DNA from: Tupaia tana
Lineage: Eukaryota > Chordata > Mammalia > Scandentia > Tupaiidae
DNA length: 64,000 nt
Assembly (NCBI GenBank): GCA_026018925.1
Contig: JAKSZU010000004.1
Location: forward strand, 13,346,964-13,410,963
Reading direction: 5' to 3'
Shown piece by piece: positions 20,049-33,300 of the stretch. The position numbers and the translations under genes were made by a program. Each line of letters starts with the position of its first letter. Position 1 is the first letter of the stretch. The notes beneath the pieces are model-generated. The model ran no database searches and was not told the origin of the DNA. It saw nothing but the letters and a program-made list of their open reading frames with translations.

Positions 20049-20215
20049 AAGAATTATTTTATTTAACTTTATTTATTTATTTGCTTATTTTAATTTGCCT
20101 AGTGAGGGACAGACTGAGAAAGAAAGAGAGAAGCAAGCCACCAGGTCTGGGGCTTCAACTGCGGTTGGCCACGTGGGAGTCCAGCGCTCTTGACCATCAT
20201 GCCACCTGCTGGCCC
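20049..20215 (-). mobile_element. SINE-B, target of the stacked pair
   Basis: Its AT-rich tail supplies AAGAATTATTTTATTTA; head ends GCCACCTGCTGGCCC. Confidence 0.88.
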
Positions 20216-20426
20216 ACATGAGGTATCATTTTTAAGCTGGTCTTAATCTTTGGAATAAAGTAAAACAACAAAGGAAACACCTCACACCAGAATAGTATGG
20301 TTTGGTATTTTAAAATTCTAAAATACTTTAATAATGAATGTTGATGGAAAGACTGATATACAATGCAATTATTTTACAGGGAGATTCTGCACCCCAAGGA
20401 GGGGTCTGAAGTACAATATGCCAGAC

Positions 20427-20432
20427 TTTATT
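20427..20432 (-). promoter_or_regulatory. PHACTR4: Poly(A) signal AATAAA, probable PHACTR4 end
   Basis: Minus strand AAAAAGAAATAAAGTCTGG. The nearest good signal downstream of the stop that is outside SINE tails. Confidence 0.5.
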
Positions 20433-20981
20433 TCTTTTTACATCATGACTGTGAGTGTCTGTGTAATTACCACCTTACAGGAAAGGGAACACAAAACCCA
20501 TTTTTATACACATAAAACAAAACACCTGAAAAGACATGACCCCCAATGTCCTGTTTCAATGGAACAAAGGTGAGATGAAAGATAAGCCATATTCCTCGGG
20601 GGTAGTCGAAGGCAGCTCAGGTAATCGAACCCCCCGGAGCTTGGCACGGTAGGGAGGCAGAGAGAAGGGCTGGGGAGGTCTCAGGCAGAGTGCTGGCGCA
20701 GGCCATGTCAGCCAACCAGAACAGTGGAGGTGGAGGTAGCAGTTACCCGTGGCCACCTGACACCAGGCCTCAAACAGTGAGATCACGCACAGTTTCCCAG
20801 TCCCCCCTGTGCACGCGTGTCGGGATTCAGTTTTACTTCCATGGTCACAAGACGGGACAGCACTGGAATGTTGGGGGGGGGGGCAGGCAAAGTGAGAAGC
20901 CGCCCTCCCACTTGGTGGTGGCCACCGTTGGTCCCTCTCAGGATGTGTTGGTCACGCACATGTGCCAGGCACATTCCTCAA

Positions 20982-21060
20982 GCTGCCAGGTCCGGGACTC
21001 GAACTGCACAGCAGGCCATGTGAGGTCCAGCTGCCTTGATTGCCACACCACCTGCTGGCC
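20982..21060 (-). mobile_element. SINE-C head fragment in PHACTR4 3' UTR
   Basis: AAGCTGCCAGGTCCGGGACT to CCACCTGCTGGCC. Confidence 0.75.
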
Positions 21061-21073
21061 CAATGCTGCCTTT

Positions 21074-21344
21074 TTTTTTTTTTTTTTTTTTTGGAGAGGT
21101 TTTTTGCTATAGGGCGCGTGCGCTCGCCAAACAGACAGAGAGAGACATAGAGACAGAAAACGAGAAATCACCCCCCAGGGGGGATGGTCACGCCGCAATC
21201 CCTTCTCCTCCATTCTCCTCTCGGGATCTTGGGCACGCACGCACACGTGCCCGGCGTGAGTTTTAAGCCACTGGGTCGGGACTCGAACCGCGGTCGACTA
21301 CGTGGGAGTCCAGCGACAGCCATTATACTAACTGCTGGTTCCCT
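21074..21344 (-). mobile_element. SINE-A in PHACTR4 3' UTR
   Basis: Perfect 13-bp duplication CAATGCTGCCTTT at 21061-21073 and 21345-21357. Same strand as PHACTR4, so its poly-A end is in the mRNA. Confidence 0.95.
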
Positions 21345-22703
21345 CAATGCTGCCTTTTAAGGTCACTTGAGCGTTTTTGTTTTGACCTGATACTCTGATT
21401 CTTCAACAAGTCTTACGAGGACAGGAAGAGAAGCACCTGCTGACAAACTGTACACAGACACGGCAGGGTCACAGCAGGTCCCTAGCACCCGAGTGGAGCC
21501 CGAAGCCGCGTCCGGCAGCCAGCCAGAAACTGCCCTCCACTGCCTGGGGCAGAGGGTCAGGAGCCTGTGGTCTTCCATCAAGTCCAAGAGCAGCAACTCC
21601 GCATTCGGGATCAAACTCACTTGTGTCAGATTTCCAACACAAGGGGATAGCTGAGCCACTGCCCGGGCGACCGCACGGCTACGGCTTGACAGAGGCACCA
21701 GCGAGGTGGGGCCTCCGCGGGGCAGCAGGAGAGTCCATACTGGCGTGAAGAGCGAGCAGCTGGCGAAGGCACTGAGGAGAGGACACGCTGCAGTCTGCCC
21801 CGCGCCTCTCAGAAGACTCCTGTTCCTGTTCTGCTTCCGCTTCCCTCGGGACGTGCTGTGATTCTGCCTGGAGGTGTGGAGCCGGGTGGGGCGTCCTGGC
21901 GCCCCGGCTCCCCGGAGTGGCCACAGCTCTGTTCTTCACAGGAGGACTGCCTACTGGCCCGGGCAGTGAGTGTCTGGTCAGTGCGAACACGGTGGCTGTG
22001 AGACTGAAGCCACAGGCCAGGTCCCTGCCACGTTGGTAATAAGGCATTTTAACTGCATGTAGAAAACAGAATGCTTTTGTAACCCACTTGGCTCCTGGCT
22101 CAGCTTGGCCTCTTCAGAGACAGGACATGCCTCCGCTGCCTCTGCTTTGTCAACATCACCTTTTAATAGCCACTGGGGTGACCCGTGGCTACAGGAGGGA
22201 CAGGTGGGTTCCGGCCCTCCTCAGGCTGTGCCTGTGGAGGTTCATTGCTGGTGTGGGGGTTCAGTGCAGTGGTTGGCAGACATGCCAGTGTGGGGTGGAG
22301 GCTTCCACTGGGGCTCCCACGGAGGTGTTCCTCACCAGCACTGGGTCAGACAGCTGGTGCTGAGCGTCCACACAAGTCGGTCTCAACCAGGGCGGGACAG
22401 GCCAGGCCAGGCCAGCGGTGTGAACTACCCCAGTGTGGGCAAGAATGTGGCCACTGAGACTTGCAGGTGGCCTGGGGGGAAGCCGTGACTCTGCTGCAAT
22501 GCCCACACCCGGTGTGCCCTGGGGCCAGCCTATGAGAATCTGTCCCAGCCAGATGCTGCGTTCACAGAGGTGTTCATGGCCGATGGAAGCACGGTCCGGC
22601 TGTTCTAGGAAGTGCTAGAGTTCTCTCCACGCATCCCTCAAGACCAAACAGCAAAAAGCAGCCCTTTCTTGGGGTTGTTTAGTTCCTCTCTGAGACTTCA
22701 GCA

Positions 22704-22719
22704 TCACGGGCGATGGTAG
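22704..22719 (-). CDS. PHACTR4: PHACTR4 last coding exon (YHRP, stop)
   Basis: After the acceptor TGTTTTAG at 22720 the frame reads C-TAC-CAT-CGC-CCG-TGA, giving the invariant terminal RYHRP. Too short to be seen as a frame by itself. Confidence 0.93.
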
Positions 22720-23329
22720 CTAAAACAGAGTAGAAAGAGACAAGTGACCAGATAGTGTAGACTGCTTGGCTATCATGTTGGAAGTAATGAAATGTTATAT
22801 CCTGTTTAAAAAATTGCTTTTCCTCCACTAAAATTCTACCTTCCGTTACAAAAATGGTTCCGACCCCCTTCGTGAAGTTCTGACATCTCTAACATCATCT
22901 TTTCCCTGTCTCCTTCCTTGTTTCTCAGGTGCTCTTCCTCAATAGGCTGACCTGGTTTATTCTCTATTTATTTTCCTAGAGGGTCCATGTACTCGGCAGA
23001 GAGACAGGAGGAGAGGGGAAAGTGCCCCCAAGTCGGGAGGCCATGCCACCACCCTCCCCCACTTCCCCACCTGTTAGGGTCTGGGCATGTGTTCACGTGT
23101 GGCCTGTTCGTCTCACAAGCTGCTGGGTTAGGGCACCACCCGGGAGGGTGCTATACGGGCTCTGGCTGCTCCAGCCACCAGCCATTGAGCCAGTCCCCAT
23201 CTAACCTTTCCATAAAAAGCTGTTGAGGCCGGCAGGTGCTGTGAGGGTTAAGGCACTAGACTCCCACATGGCCAACCCACGGTTTGAGTCCCAGACCTGG
23301 CAGCTTGAAGATCACACCGGGTGGTGCTC

Positions 23330-23380
<51 letters not shown>

Positions 23381-24259
23381 GGCCCCTGCGCAAGGATGAC
23401 ACGCAAATTCGTGAAGCGTTCCATATTTAAAAAAAAAAAAAAAAAAAAAAAAAATCACACCGGGTGCATGTACATGTGTGCCCCAAGCCCCAGGAGGAGA
23501 ATGGAGAAGGGACTGTGGCATGGCCATCACCCCCTGGGGGCGATTGCTCACTTTCGCTCTCTCTGTGTCTCTCCTCTCTGGTGAGCACACATATATAGCA
23601 AAACCCGTAAAAAAAATTTGAAGATTCTTGGGCTAGCCCCATAGTGTAGCAGTTAAGGGAGGAAGACCCCACAATGGCCAATCATGGTTCAAATCTCAGC
23701 CCCGGCAGCATGAAAAATGTGCCGGGCATGTGTGCGTGCCATGAATCCCAAAGGACTGAGTAGAGGACGGACTGTGGCAGACCATGCCCCACGGGTACTC
23801 TCACTCCTCTGAGGAGTGCGTGTGCCCTCTTGCAAGTAACAAGAGAGAAAGAAAGAGGGGCCGGCAGATAGCGTGCTGGTCCAGGCACTGGACACTCACT
23901 GGCTGACTGTGGCTCAAGTCCTGGACCCAGTGGCTTTCTTTCTCACATTCCCTCTCACTAGCTCTCTCTCTCTCTCTAGCTGAATTAAAAGAAATGAATG
24001 AATAAATAAAATTAAATAATTATTCAGAAAAAAAAGAGACAGAAGGAAAGAAAGGTGAGCCATTTAGGTGGTTCCCTTTTGTTCTTCCTGGAACCCAGGA
24101 GATCGCCAAGTCTTGCTGACTCTGTCTCTGCTGCGTTCACAATACTGGGTCGGACCTCCAGGCCTGAGCGACCACAGTGCAAGTGGTGATTGGCTCAGTC
24201 CCTTGCCAGCAGGCTTCCTCGCTCCTGGTCTCTTCCTTTTTATTTAAGACCAGAGAGAA

Positions 24260-24303
<44 letters not shown>

Positions 24304-27300
24304 TGAGAAAGCAAGCCACCGGTTCGAGGACTCAAACCATGGTCGGCCATATGGGAGTGTCCAGCACCTTAACCACCATGCCACCTGCTGGTCCCGCTCC
24401 TGGTCTCTTCCTGAATCACCTTTCATGGTGCCCCCAGAGCTCATTCTGAAATACACGGAATCCCTGTTCACAGACTTGTGGTGGTCCCCACGTCCTTGAG
24501 TGGCAGCCAGGGCCCCTCAAGGTGGCATGGTCTCCCTTGTCCTGGCCATCAGCTGTGGCCACACTCCACGCAGCCCAGAAGCACCAGCCACTGGCCTGCC
24601 TCCCAGTCCTGCTTGTGCAGTGGCCTTTCTTTGCTGCTCGTTTGGTCAGTCGGGCATGGATTTTAAGATCCAGCCTCCACATCACACTGTGACTCGTAAC
24701 AGAAAGTGTCCTTCTGCTTCCGATAGCACTTCACTCCTGCTCCTAATGGCACAGCGCACTGAGTGACAGAGCCAGCGTGGTGGTGTTTACACACGAATCC
24801 TGAAGAATAGAGACGCATTGTACTGGCTGCACCTTGGAGCACAGGGCTTTTCCAGACCAGGGTAAGAGGTTGGCAGGCAGGCAGGCGGGCAGGCGGGCAG
24901 GCTTGTCATCTGTCTTTATGTCAGGTACCTTGGATGGAGTTACTGCAGTTCAGAGACTCTGTATTCTCTACTCTTGTTAGAGTTCAGTACAAAAACAATC
25001 TGCAGGGCCAGTAGGTGTGGGATTCCACATGGCCAAATGCACAGTTTGAGTCCCAGACCTAGTGCCTTGAAAACCATGCCAAGGGTGTGTGCACGCGTGC
25101 CCAAAGTCCTGACGGGAGAATGGAGAAGGGACTGTGGTGTGGCCATCTCCTCGTGGGTGATTTCTTACTTCCCCTCTTTCTCTCTCCAATGACTACATGT
25201 ACCCTATGGCGAATTAGAAGAAGAAACTCTGTAATCAAAACAACCACTTGCCTATGTGGCAATAGAAAACGTTCTGTTTTCCATCTTTGCTCGTTCCTTT
25301 TTTTTTTAATTTTTAAAAATTTTATTTAACTTTATTTATTATTTATTTTAATTTGACCAGAAAGGGACAGAGCGAGAGAAAGAGAAAGAGAGAGAGGGAA
25401 AGTGAGAAAGCAAGCCGCCAGGTCAGGACTCGAACCGTAGTCGGCCATGTGGCAGTCCAGCACCCTCAACTACCATGCCACTTGCTGGCCCACTTGTTCC
25501 TTTTTTATAAGAAGCTCTGTCATGTCACATTATCTTCATTTAGCCTCTTTCTCTCTCTCTCTCTCTTTTTTTTGGTCAGAGGGTATGTGTGCTTACTGGA
25601 GAGAAAGGGAAGGTGGAAGGAGAAAGCACCCCTATTGGGCTGTGTCACACCTCCGTCCCTTCTCCATTTCTTCATCCTGTTGGGATCTGGGCATGAATGC
25701 ACACATGTCCAATGGGTTTTTTTCTGAAGATGTTGGGATAAGGATTCGAACCCCATGGTTGGCCACATAGGGTCCAGTTCCCTTAAAGACTAGGCCATGG
25801 CTGGCACTAGACTCTTTTTGAAAAATGCTCTAAGAATCAAGTAAAAAACAGTTTCCCTGGGGGACAACAGGTGGCATGGTGGTTAAGGCGCCAGTTTCCC
25901 GCATGGATGACCTGGGTTTGAGTCCCTGACCTGGTAGCTTGAGGAATATGTTGGATGTGTGTGTGTGTGCATGCACAAATATCCAAAATCCTGAGAGGAG
26001 TAGAGAGAAGGGATTTTAGCATGGCTATCCATCCTGGAAGGTGATTTCTCACTTTCCCTCTCTCTGGCAAGCACACATGCCCTCGGGCAAAAGCTTAAAA
26101 TAAAAACAAAAACAAAAAACTAACTCTACCGTGGCCAGGTGACTGTTTAGATATTGGTGGGTCCTTAACCACAACAGTAATTCCAAATCAAAATACTTCT
26201 TGCTTATTTAGGGGGTGGGTTTATTAAGCAGGTGAGATCAACATGCTCGACAACTGAACTAGAGAGGGCCAGAGCTTGTCCGCCGCAGCCCGATCTCCTC
26301 GTCTGCAGACTGGAGTGGGTGCAGGGAGAGCACTCGTGGTTTGGAAGTTATTCTTGCCTTTCTCCTGGCCCTGGCTCTTTAACAAGTCAAGCAAGTTTCT
26401 TAATCCACTTTATTTTTTCACTTAACCCTTCTTTTTTTAAGAATTATTTTATTTAACTTTATTTATTTATTTATTTTTAATTTGACCAGAGAGGGACAGA
26501 GTGGGGGAGGGGGAGTGAGAAAGCAAGCTGCCAGGTCAGGGACTCAAACCGCAGTCACCATGGGGGAGTCCAGCACCCTTATCCACTACGCCACCTGCCG
26601 CCCCCTCTACTTAACCCTTCTGAGCCTCTATCTCTCCATTGTTAAGATGGGCTATCAGCGTAACTCTCAGGTTTATTCCCAGAGTTAAGACGGCACACAG
26701 AGACGTCAGCCTCAGAATAAGCATTTACCATTGTTGCTTAGTTCTCAGTGCATCTCTGAATACAGTCTTGTTTTTAACTCGCTGTAGGTGCATGTGCTTT
26801 CCACAGACAGACAGACAGACAGACAGGGTGAGAAAGCAACTCCCAAGGGGCATGGCTATTCCACAATCCCTTTTCCTCTAGTCTCCTCTCAGGATTGGCC
26901 ATCATGCATATGTGCCTGGTGTGTTTTTTAAGCCGTGGGTCTGGGACTCAAACCACGTGGTCAGTGGTACGGGATCCAGCCACTTTACCTCCATGCCATC
27001 AGTTGGCCAGGAATGCAGTCTTCTTGCAGTCAACACCAAGTGTCCCCCGAGGACTGTCAGTAAGCCCTTTGCATCTGCCCAAGTCTGGTCTGGCTGTGTC
27101 TGGCGGACAGCTCTAGCTGGCCACTGGCCCCCAGCTCCTGGCCCCCGGCCCTGGCCCTGGCCTTACCGTGTGAAGTGTCTGCTCTCTTCATGAACCTCCA
27201 TCTCTGAGCTTTTAAATTCATTCAATTCCTTCCGGATGGCGGCCTGTGAAGGGAACAGAATGTGTAAGCAAGCACCTGTCTTCTACAGTCTGCCATCTCT

Positions 27301-30300
27301 GCTCCCCACGAGCTGATGACTGTGGTCACAGTGACCCTGACTGGCAATCCAGAGGAGGAAAAGCGCCAGGTTGATACAGCGAGCTTGGCTCTGAGTCTGA
27401 GCCACACCACAGCCCTGACGCTGTTCATCTCCTGATAAATACAAAATTTTAAGTTAAATCAAAATACTCGAATAACTTAAAAGAGATATTAAAGCTTTTT
27501 TGATACAAAAAGCATGTAAAAACACTGCTTTCATCATAAAGTGAGATGTGAGTAAGCACTGAAATACGCCTCCCTCCCACCAAACGTGACCACTAGGGCT
27601 GTGTGTCCTGCGCCTCCAGCCTTCCCACTGTGGGGCGGCAGGCTCTCACCGCTGGAGGTGGGGCTGCCAGTGCCAGGCTTTGGTCCATACTTGGCACTTT
27701 GTACCCTGATCTGAAAACTAACATTATCAGAACCAGAGACTTAGCTTACGGCTCCTCCCTGCAGTTCGTGCCTTGTGCCCTTCGCGTAAGGAAAAGACAA
27801 AGAGACAGAGCGTGCGGCAAGAGGGGAGCAGGGCACGCAGGCATTTCCAGTACCTTGTCAGCAGGGGTGAGTTTGGTCCAGGGTTTGTCAGCCCGCCGGT
27901 CATAGTCCTGCGCATCTGTAACCTCCACATACTCGTTGAATCGCAGAATCTTCCTGGCCAGAAGTTCAGCAACAGTTGGCCTTTGACTGAGCTGAAAGAG
28001 ACGAAGCTTCTTGGTTTGCTGCGACAGGAACAAGGTGCCAGTCTCCATTCAAGTGGTCTCTAACCAAGCACTTGAACCTTCACTGCACCCGGAACCACGT
28101 GGCAGCTTCAAACACACCTGGTCCACAGGTCCCATCCTCGGAGACTCTGGGTTACTAAGTGTTTTGTTTTATTTTAAATAAAAAGCAGAGCTAAGATTGA
28201 AAACCAGGTTTCAATAAGCATATGAAATATCTGGGATCTGATTACGTGGGTCTGACAAGCTCCAGGAGGTACCAACACAGCCAGTCCGGTCCACAGTTCC
28301 CATTCTGGGCAGCAAAGGTCCTATGAATTTTATCTGAACAGGAATACCACCTAAGAAACCAGACACTGGGGACCAGCAGTTGGCGTAATGGCTATGTCGC
28401 TGGACTCCCATATAGTTAACTGCGGTTCAAGTCTTGGACCCAGTGGCTTAAACTCACGCTGGGCGCGTGTGCGTGCATCCCCAGGATCCCGAGAGGAGAA
28501 TGGAGGAGAAGGGATTGCGGCGTGGCCATCTCCCCTGGGGGATGATTTCTCACTTTCTGTATTTCTGTCTAACTGGCAAGTGCACGCGCCCTATAGCACA
28601 AACCTCTCCAAAAAAAGAAACCAGACTCTGCAACAAAGCACGACGGACGTCTGCACAGCCAGATAGCCTGTTGGGCCAGGAGGCAAAGTCCAGCCATGGC
28701 CTCTGATTATCAAGGACAACCCTGTTTCTGGGGAAGGGCAGTAGGACAGACCAGGAAGAGTGCCCAGAGCCCCGGCTTTCCCGGAGAGTCTTCCAAATTT
28801 TAAGAAACATCTAGGGAATTCAGACCAAATCAGAATCTACAGGAGACGGTTATAAAGTGATGGTAGGAAGAGGAGGAGAACATGATTTGGCTTCAAGCTT
28901 AAAAGCTAAGACAGGCCTGCTGGTGGAGCCTATTCCAGCTGGCCCAGGACCAAGAAGGGAACCACAGGCTTCAGTGTACAGATATTACTCAGGGTTATTT
29001 CAATATTTCCAACATTGCTTTGATAAATGGAAGACTGCGAGCATCTCCTGTTACTGTCCCTGCACACCCAGTTTGAGAGTTTACGTTAAAGTAGTAGGCT
29101 ATCAAATGAAAGCTCAAAATGTTTTATCCAACACCTGCTGGTGCCAAGACGTTTTTAGATATTAAAAATGAAAAAAAAAAAGTTCCTGATAATGCCATGT
29201 TATTTTCTATATTTACATCATGAATTATATTTTCAAAGGAATCTTTGGCACTTGTAGTCAAATTCGTGTTTTTCCAAATAAACAGGTCATACAAATTCAA
29301 GTGCACAACCAGCAGCAGAGTGGAGCTGAGCACGGGCGGCAGCGCCGCCCTGCAGACAGGGTCAGGGAGGTGGTCTGGCCCTGCCCTCCTACCTTACAGG
29401 TCGAAGGCCGCAGGCTGAACAGCCTATGCGGCCAGCGGCGACGTCTGTGCGCTCATTATACAGCAGCGACTTTGCTGCTGTACGCCATCGCGTGCAACGC
29501 GCATGTGTGTGTGTGAGACAATGTGGTTTTGGCGACGAGCCACTATTGTCTGCAGTCCACTGAGGAGAAAGGGAGCACCTTGGTCACCTGCGCGGCCCTG
29601 CCCTGCTCTGCTCAGACTAAGGTTCAGCGTGCTGTGCCCTGATGGCTGGGCTCTGTGCTGGGAGTTCCGAGAGGAAGGGGCTGCTCGGTCAGTGTCCTCC
29701 ATGTGCTTCACAAGCTCCAAGAGCCAGCGCTGCTGTGGGCTCCGTGAGTTCCCACTAAACTCAGCCAATAACCGTGATGTCAGTGCCTGGCATCTTTTTC
29801 CTGTGCAGCCCGCCCTTCCAAGCAGAAAAGAACCTTATAAAACAAGTACCTTTCTGGTGAGCCGCCGCTTAATTTCTCGTTTTTCTGCCTGACGGTCAGC
29901 TTCATTTTTAGCTACAGTGGACAGTCAAAACACAAAACAATTTCACATCAAACCTTAGTAATCACAACACAAACATTTCTTATGGGTCCAAAACTGAACA
30001 AATAAGGGCTTTGTAGATGGCTGATTGAGACATGTGTTCTTGTCAATTGATGGAGTCAGTCTTACAAGCAAGGGACAGCAGACTATGGGGCCAAATCTAG
30101 CCAGCTGCCTGTGATTTTGCTGCCTGGGTCCTGAGAATGACCTTTATTTTATTTTATTTTATTTTTTTTTTAGGTTTTTGCCATAGTGTGCGTGCTTCTC
30201 AGAGAGAGACAGAGACAGTGAGAGGGAAAGTGAGAAATCACCCCCCAAGGGGGGTAGTCAAACCGCAATCGCTTCTCCTGAGATTTTGGGCCCACATGCA

Positions 30301-33300
30301 TATGCGCCCAGTGTGATTTTCAAGCAGGCAAGTCCAGGACCTGAACCGTGGTTGGCCACGCAGAAGTCTTTAACCACCACCCCATCTGTTTATCTCAATC
30401 TTTAAATTTTTTTCTTTTTTTGGAGAGGTGTTTGTTTTTTGTTGTTGTTGTTGTTGTTGTTGTTTGTTTGTTTTTTGCTATAGGGCACATGCGCTCGCCA
30501 GAAATCACTGCCCCCCATGGGTGGGGGGATGGCCATGCTGCAATCCCTTCTCCTCATTCTCCTCTTGGGATCTTGGGCACACACACACACGCACCCAGCG
30601 TGAGTTTAAGCCACCGGGTCCAGGACTCGAACTGCAGTCGACTACATGGGAGTTCAGCGACACAGCCATTACACTAACTGCTGGTCCCAATCTTTAAATT
30701 TTTAAACAGTTTTGTATCTTCCTTTTTTAAAAAGGATTTATTTAATTTTATTTGTTATTATTACAATTATTATTATTTTTAATTTGACCCGAAGAAAGAC
30801 AGAAAGAGAGAAAAAGGGAGAGCAAGAAAGCAAATCACCCAGTCTGGGACTTGAACCACTGTCAGTCATGTGGGAATCCAGCATCTCAACCACTACACCA
30901 CCTGCCAACACTGTAAGTATCTTAATAGTCTCCATTTGCTTTTTAGCTTGCAAAGCTGAAAATGCTTACTATGTACCATTAAAAAACAATGTTAATGGAA
31001 TCAACCTAAGTGCCCATGAAGTAATGACTGAGCTGAAGAACTGCAGCACCCACACACTGTGGAACACTACTCAGCCACAAAGAACAATGACACAGTGTTG
31101 CTGGACTCTAAGTGATTGAATATGGAAGGCCTACTGCTAAGCAGGTAAGCCAGACTTCTGAAAGACAAACGCCATCTACCTCTGCTCGGTGTATCCTGAA
31201 TGTCTGCACTCTATGGCAGACGGAGCCATCTAGAATGAGGGCAGGAAGGACAAGTGTGGATTCCAGAGTCTGTAAGGGAGAAGTGCTGGGAGGGCGGGTG
31301 GCAGGGCAAAGGGAAGAAACACTCAACAGACCCAAGAATGTAAAATTCTCTATTGAGAATGATGTATATGGTGATGTCCTTGATTTGAGAATCAAAAACA
31401 GATAAGTAAATAAATGGGGAAAAACAGTAAAACCTGTAGAGTCTTGCTCAAGAGGAAGTGCTGTGAATGGACAATGGAAATCACACCCAGGATCAAGCTA
31501 TATGTCTAGAGGCTCTCGACAAGACAATTTACCACGTGACTAGCTGTGCATATCCAAACGGTGCTGACAAAACAGGGAATAAATCGGTCAGATTATGCAT
31601 GCCCACAGCAACCCTAGTGAAGCCCAAACCTCTTCCATGAGAAGGTTTTTAAGGCCTAATTTGCTCTACACTCTGAGAACACAAATCAAGAACACTTTTC
31701 AAGAAGTTAATTATATATGCAGATAGCAAATAAAATACATGGTTCTATTTTTTTTTTTGGAGAGGTTTTTGCTACAGGGATCGTGCGCTCGCCAGACAGA
31801 CAGAGACAGAGAGATAGAAAGCGAGAAATCACCCCCCAGGGGGAATGGCCACACCGCAATCCCTTCTCCTCCGTTCTCCTCTCGGGATCTTGGGCACGCA
31901 CGCACACGCACCCGGCGTGAGTTTAAGCCACCGGGTCCGGGACTCGAACCGTGGTCGACTACATGGGAGTCCAGCAACATAGCCATTACACCAACTGCTG
32001 GTCCCTACATGGTTCTATTTGATGCCTGCAAAGCTAAATAAGAAAGTCTTAAGGAATTAAAAATGGCAGGAAGACTGCAACATCTGAAATTTGTTTGGGC
32101 CCCACCCTCGGATTCCACCAGGAACAAGAGGGTCTCTCCCATACGGACAGCCACTCCTTGGCTCCTGAAGATAAAACGAAGCTGGGTCACATCTCCCACA
32201 GGTCAGCTACACGGCCTGGTGGTTAAGGGGGCAGAATCCCACATGACACTGCAAGGTTCAAACCCCAGCCCCAGTGACTTGAGAAACACCCTGGGAATGT
32301 GTGTATGGGAGTGCCCAAAATGGAGAAATGGGCAAGTCACTGCAGTGTGACCAAGCCCCAATATGGGGGTGTGGTCTCCCTCTCCTCCCCAACTGTCACA
32401 GGCCCTCTGGAAAACAAATAGAAAACCTGGAGATGTCTTGAGCTGGCTCCATAGCGCAGTGGCTAACGGCACTGTGCACTGGGAGTTGGACCTATGTGGC
32501 CAGCCCTAGTTCAAATCCCCACCATGGTGGCTTGGAAAACACACTGGGCACGTGAACATGCCTGGCCAAAATCTTGATGGGATAGAGAAATGGAGGGAAA
32601 AATACTGTAATATGACCACGCCCCCCTGGGGAAGCGTTTTCTCCGTGTGTGCATGCACGTGTGTACAGATAATGAGCATGTGTGTCCTCTGGCAATTAAA
32701 ACAAGTTCTGGAATATCACGGTGTACTGAACAGTCCCACAATGTCATCTTCCAAAGGAAGTACAGTGGGGAACTATGTCCCTCAAGGGGAAAACGAACAG
32801 CTCCTCCCTGGCTGGAATATCTCTGCTTAGTCTTTGTATCAAATGCTTCTCTTCTCTTCTGGGCTGGGTCATTGAAAAAGTCAAGATGCATTTTTGCACA
32901 AAAATCAAGTCATGACTTTTCCAACAACCCAATTCGTTAAAGTCAGAAATACGAAGAGAGCCTGTGCAGCCCGCCCGCAGCCCGACTCAGCCCCACAGCC
33001 GGACTCACGTTGCAGTATATTGCGCTGTTCTAGTTCCTCTGCTGTTGGTCTTTGACTCAGTCGCCTAAAAAGAACACAAATATGGGAAGTGACTGTGTTA
33101 AACCTCCTAATCTTGCTCATACACTGGTTTTTACCATAGTTCATTTCAATCCCTATGCAAGGAAGGAATCAATACATTTTCAAACTGACATTATTCCATT
33201 TATCTGACTGTTTATGAAACAACGTCCATGCTGAAAGTGCTAGCACAGATATCATGTTACCAACGATTATTTACACAACTATTTCCAAGTGTGCAAACCA

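Larger units (their letters stand above)
20410..22703 (-). other. PHACTR4: PHACTR4 3' untranslated region
   Basis: About 2.3 kb from the stop codon to a poly(A) signal near 20432. It includes a SINE-A (21074-21344) and a SINE scrap (20982-21060). Otherwise unique sequence with no conserved frame. The end is inferred from the signal and the usual length for this gene. Confidence 0.6.

Noticed and set aside
23324..23428. Functional U6 gene
   Set aside because: Flanked by TSD and poly-A inside a SINE and lacks the upstream promoter elements U6 genes need.
32439..32510. tRNA gene candidate from A and B boxes
   Set aside because: The B-box neighbourhood continues into a SINE body and the cloverleaf stems do not pair; the same holds for all SINE heads.
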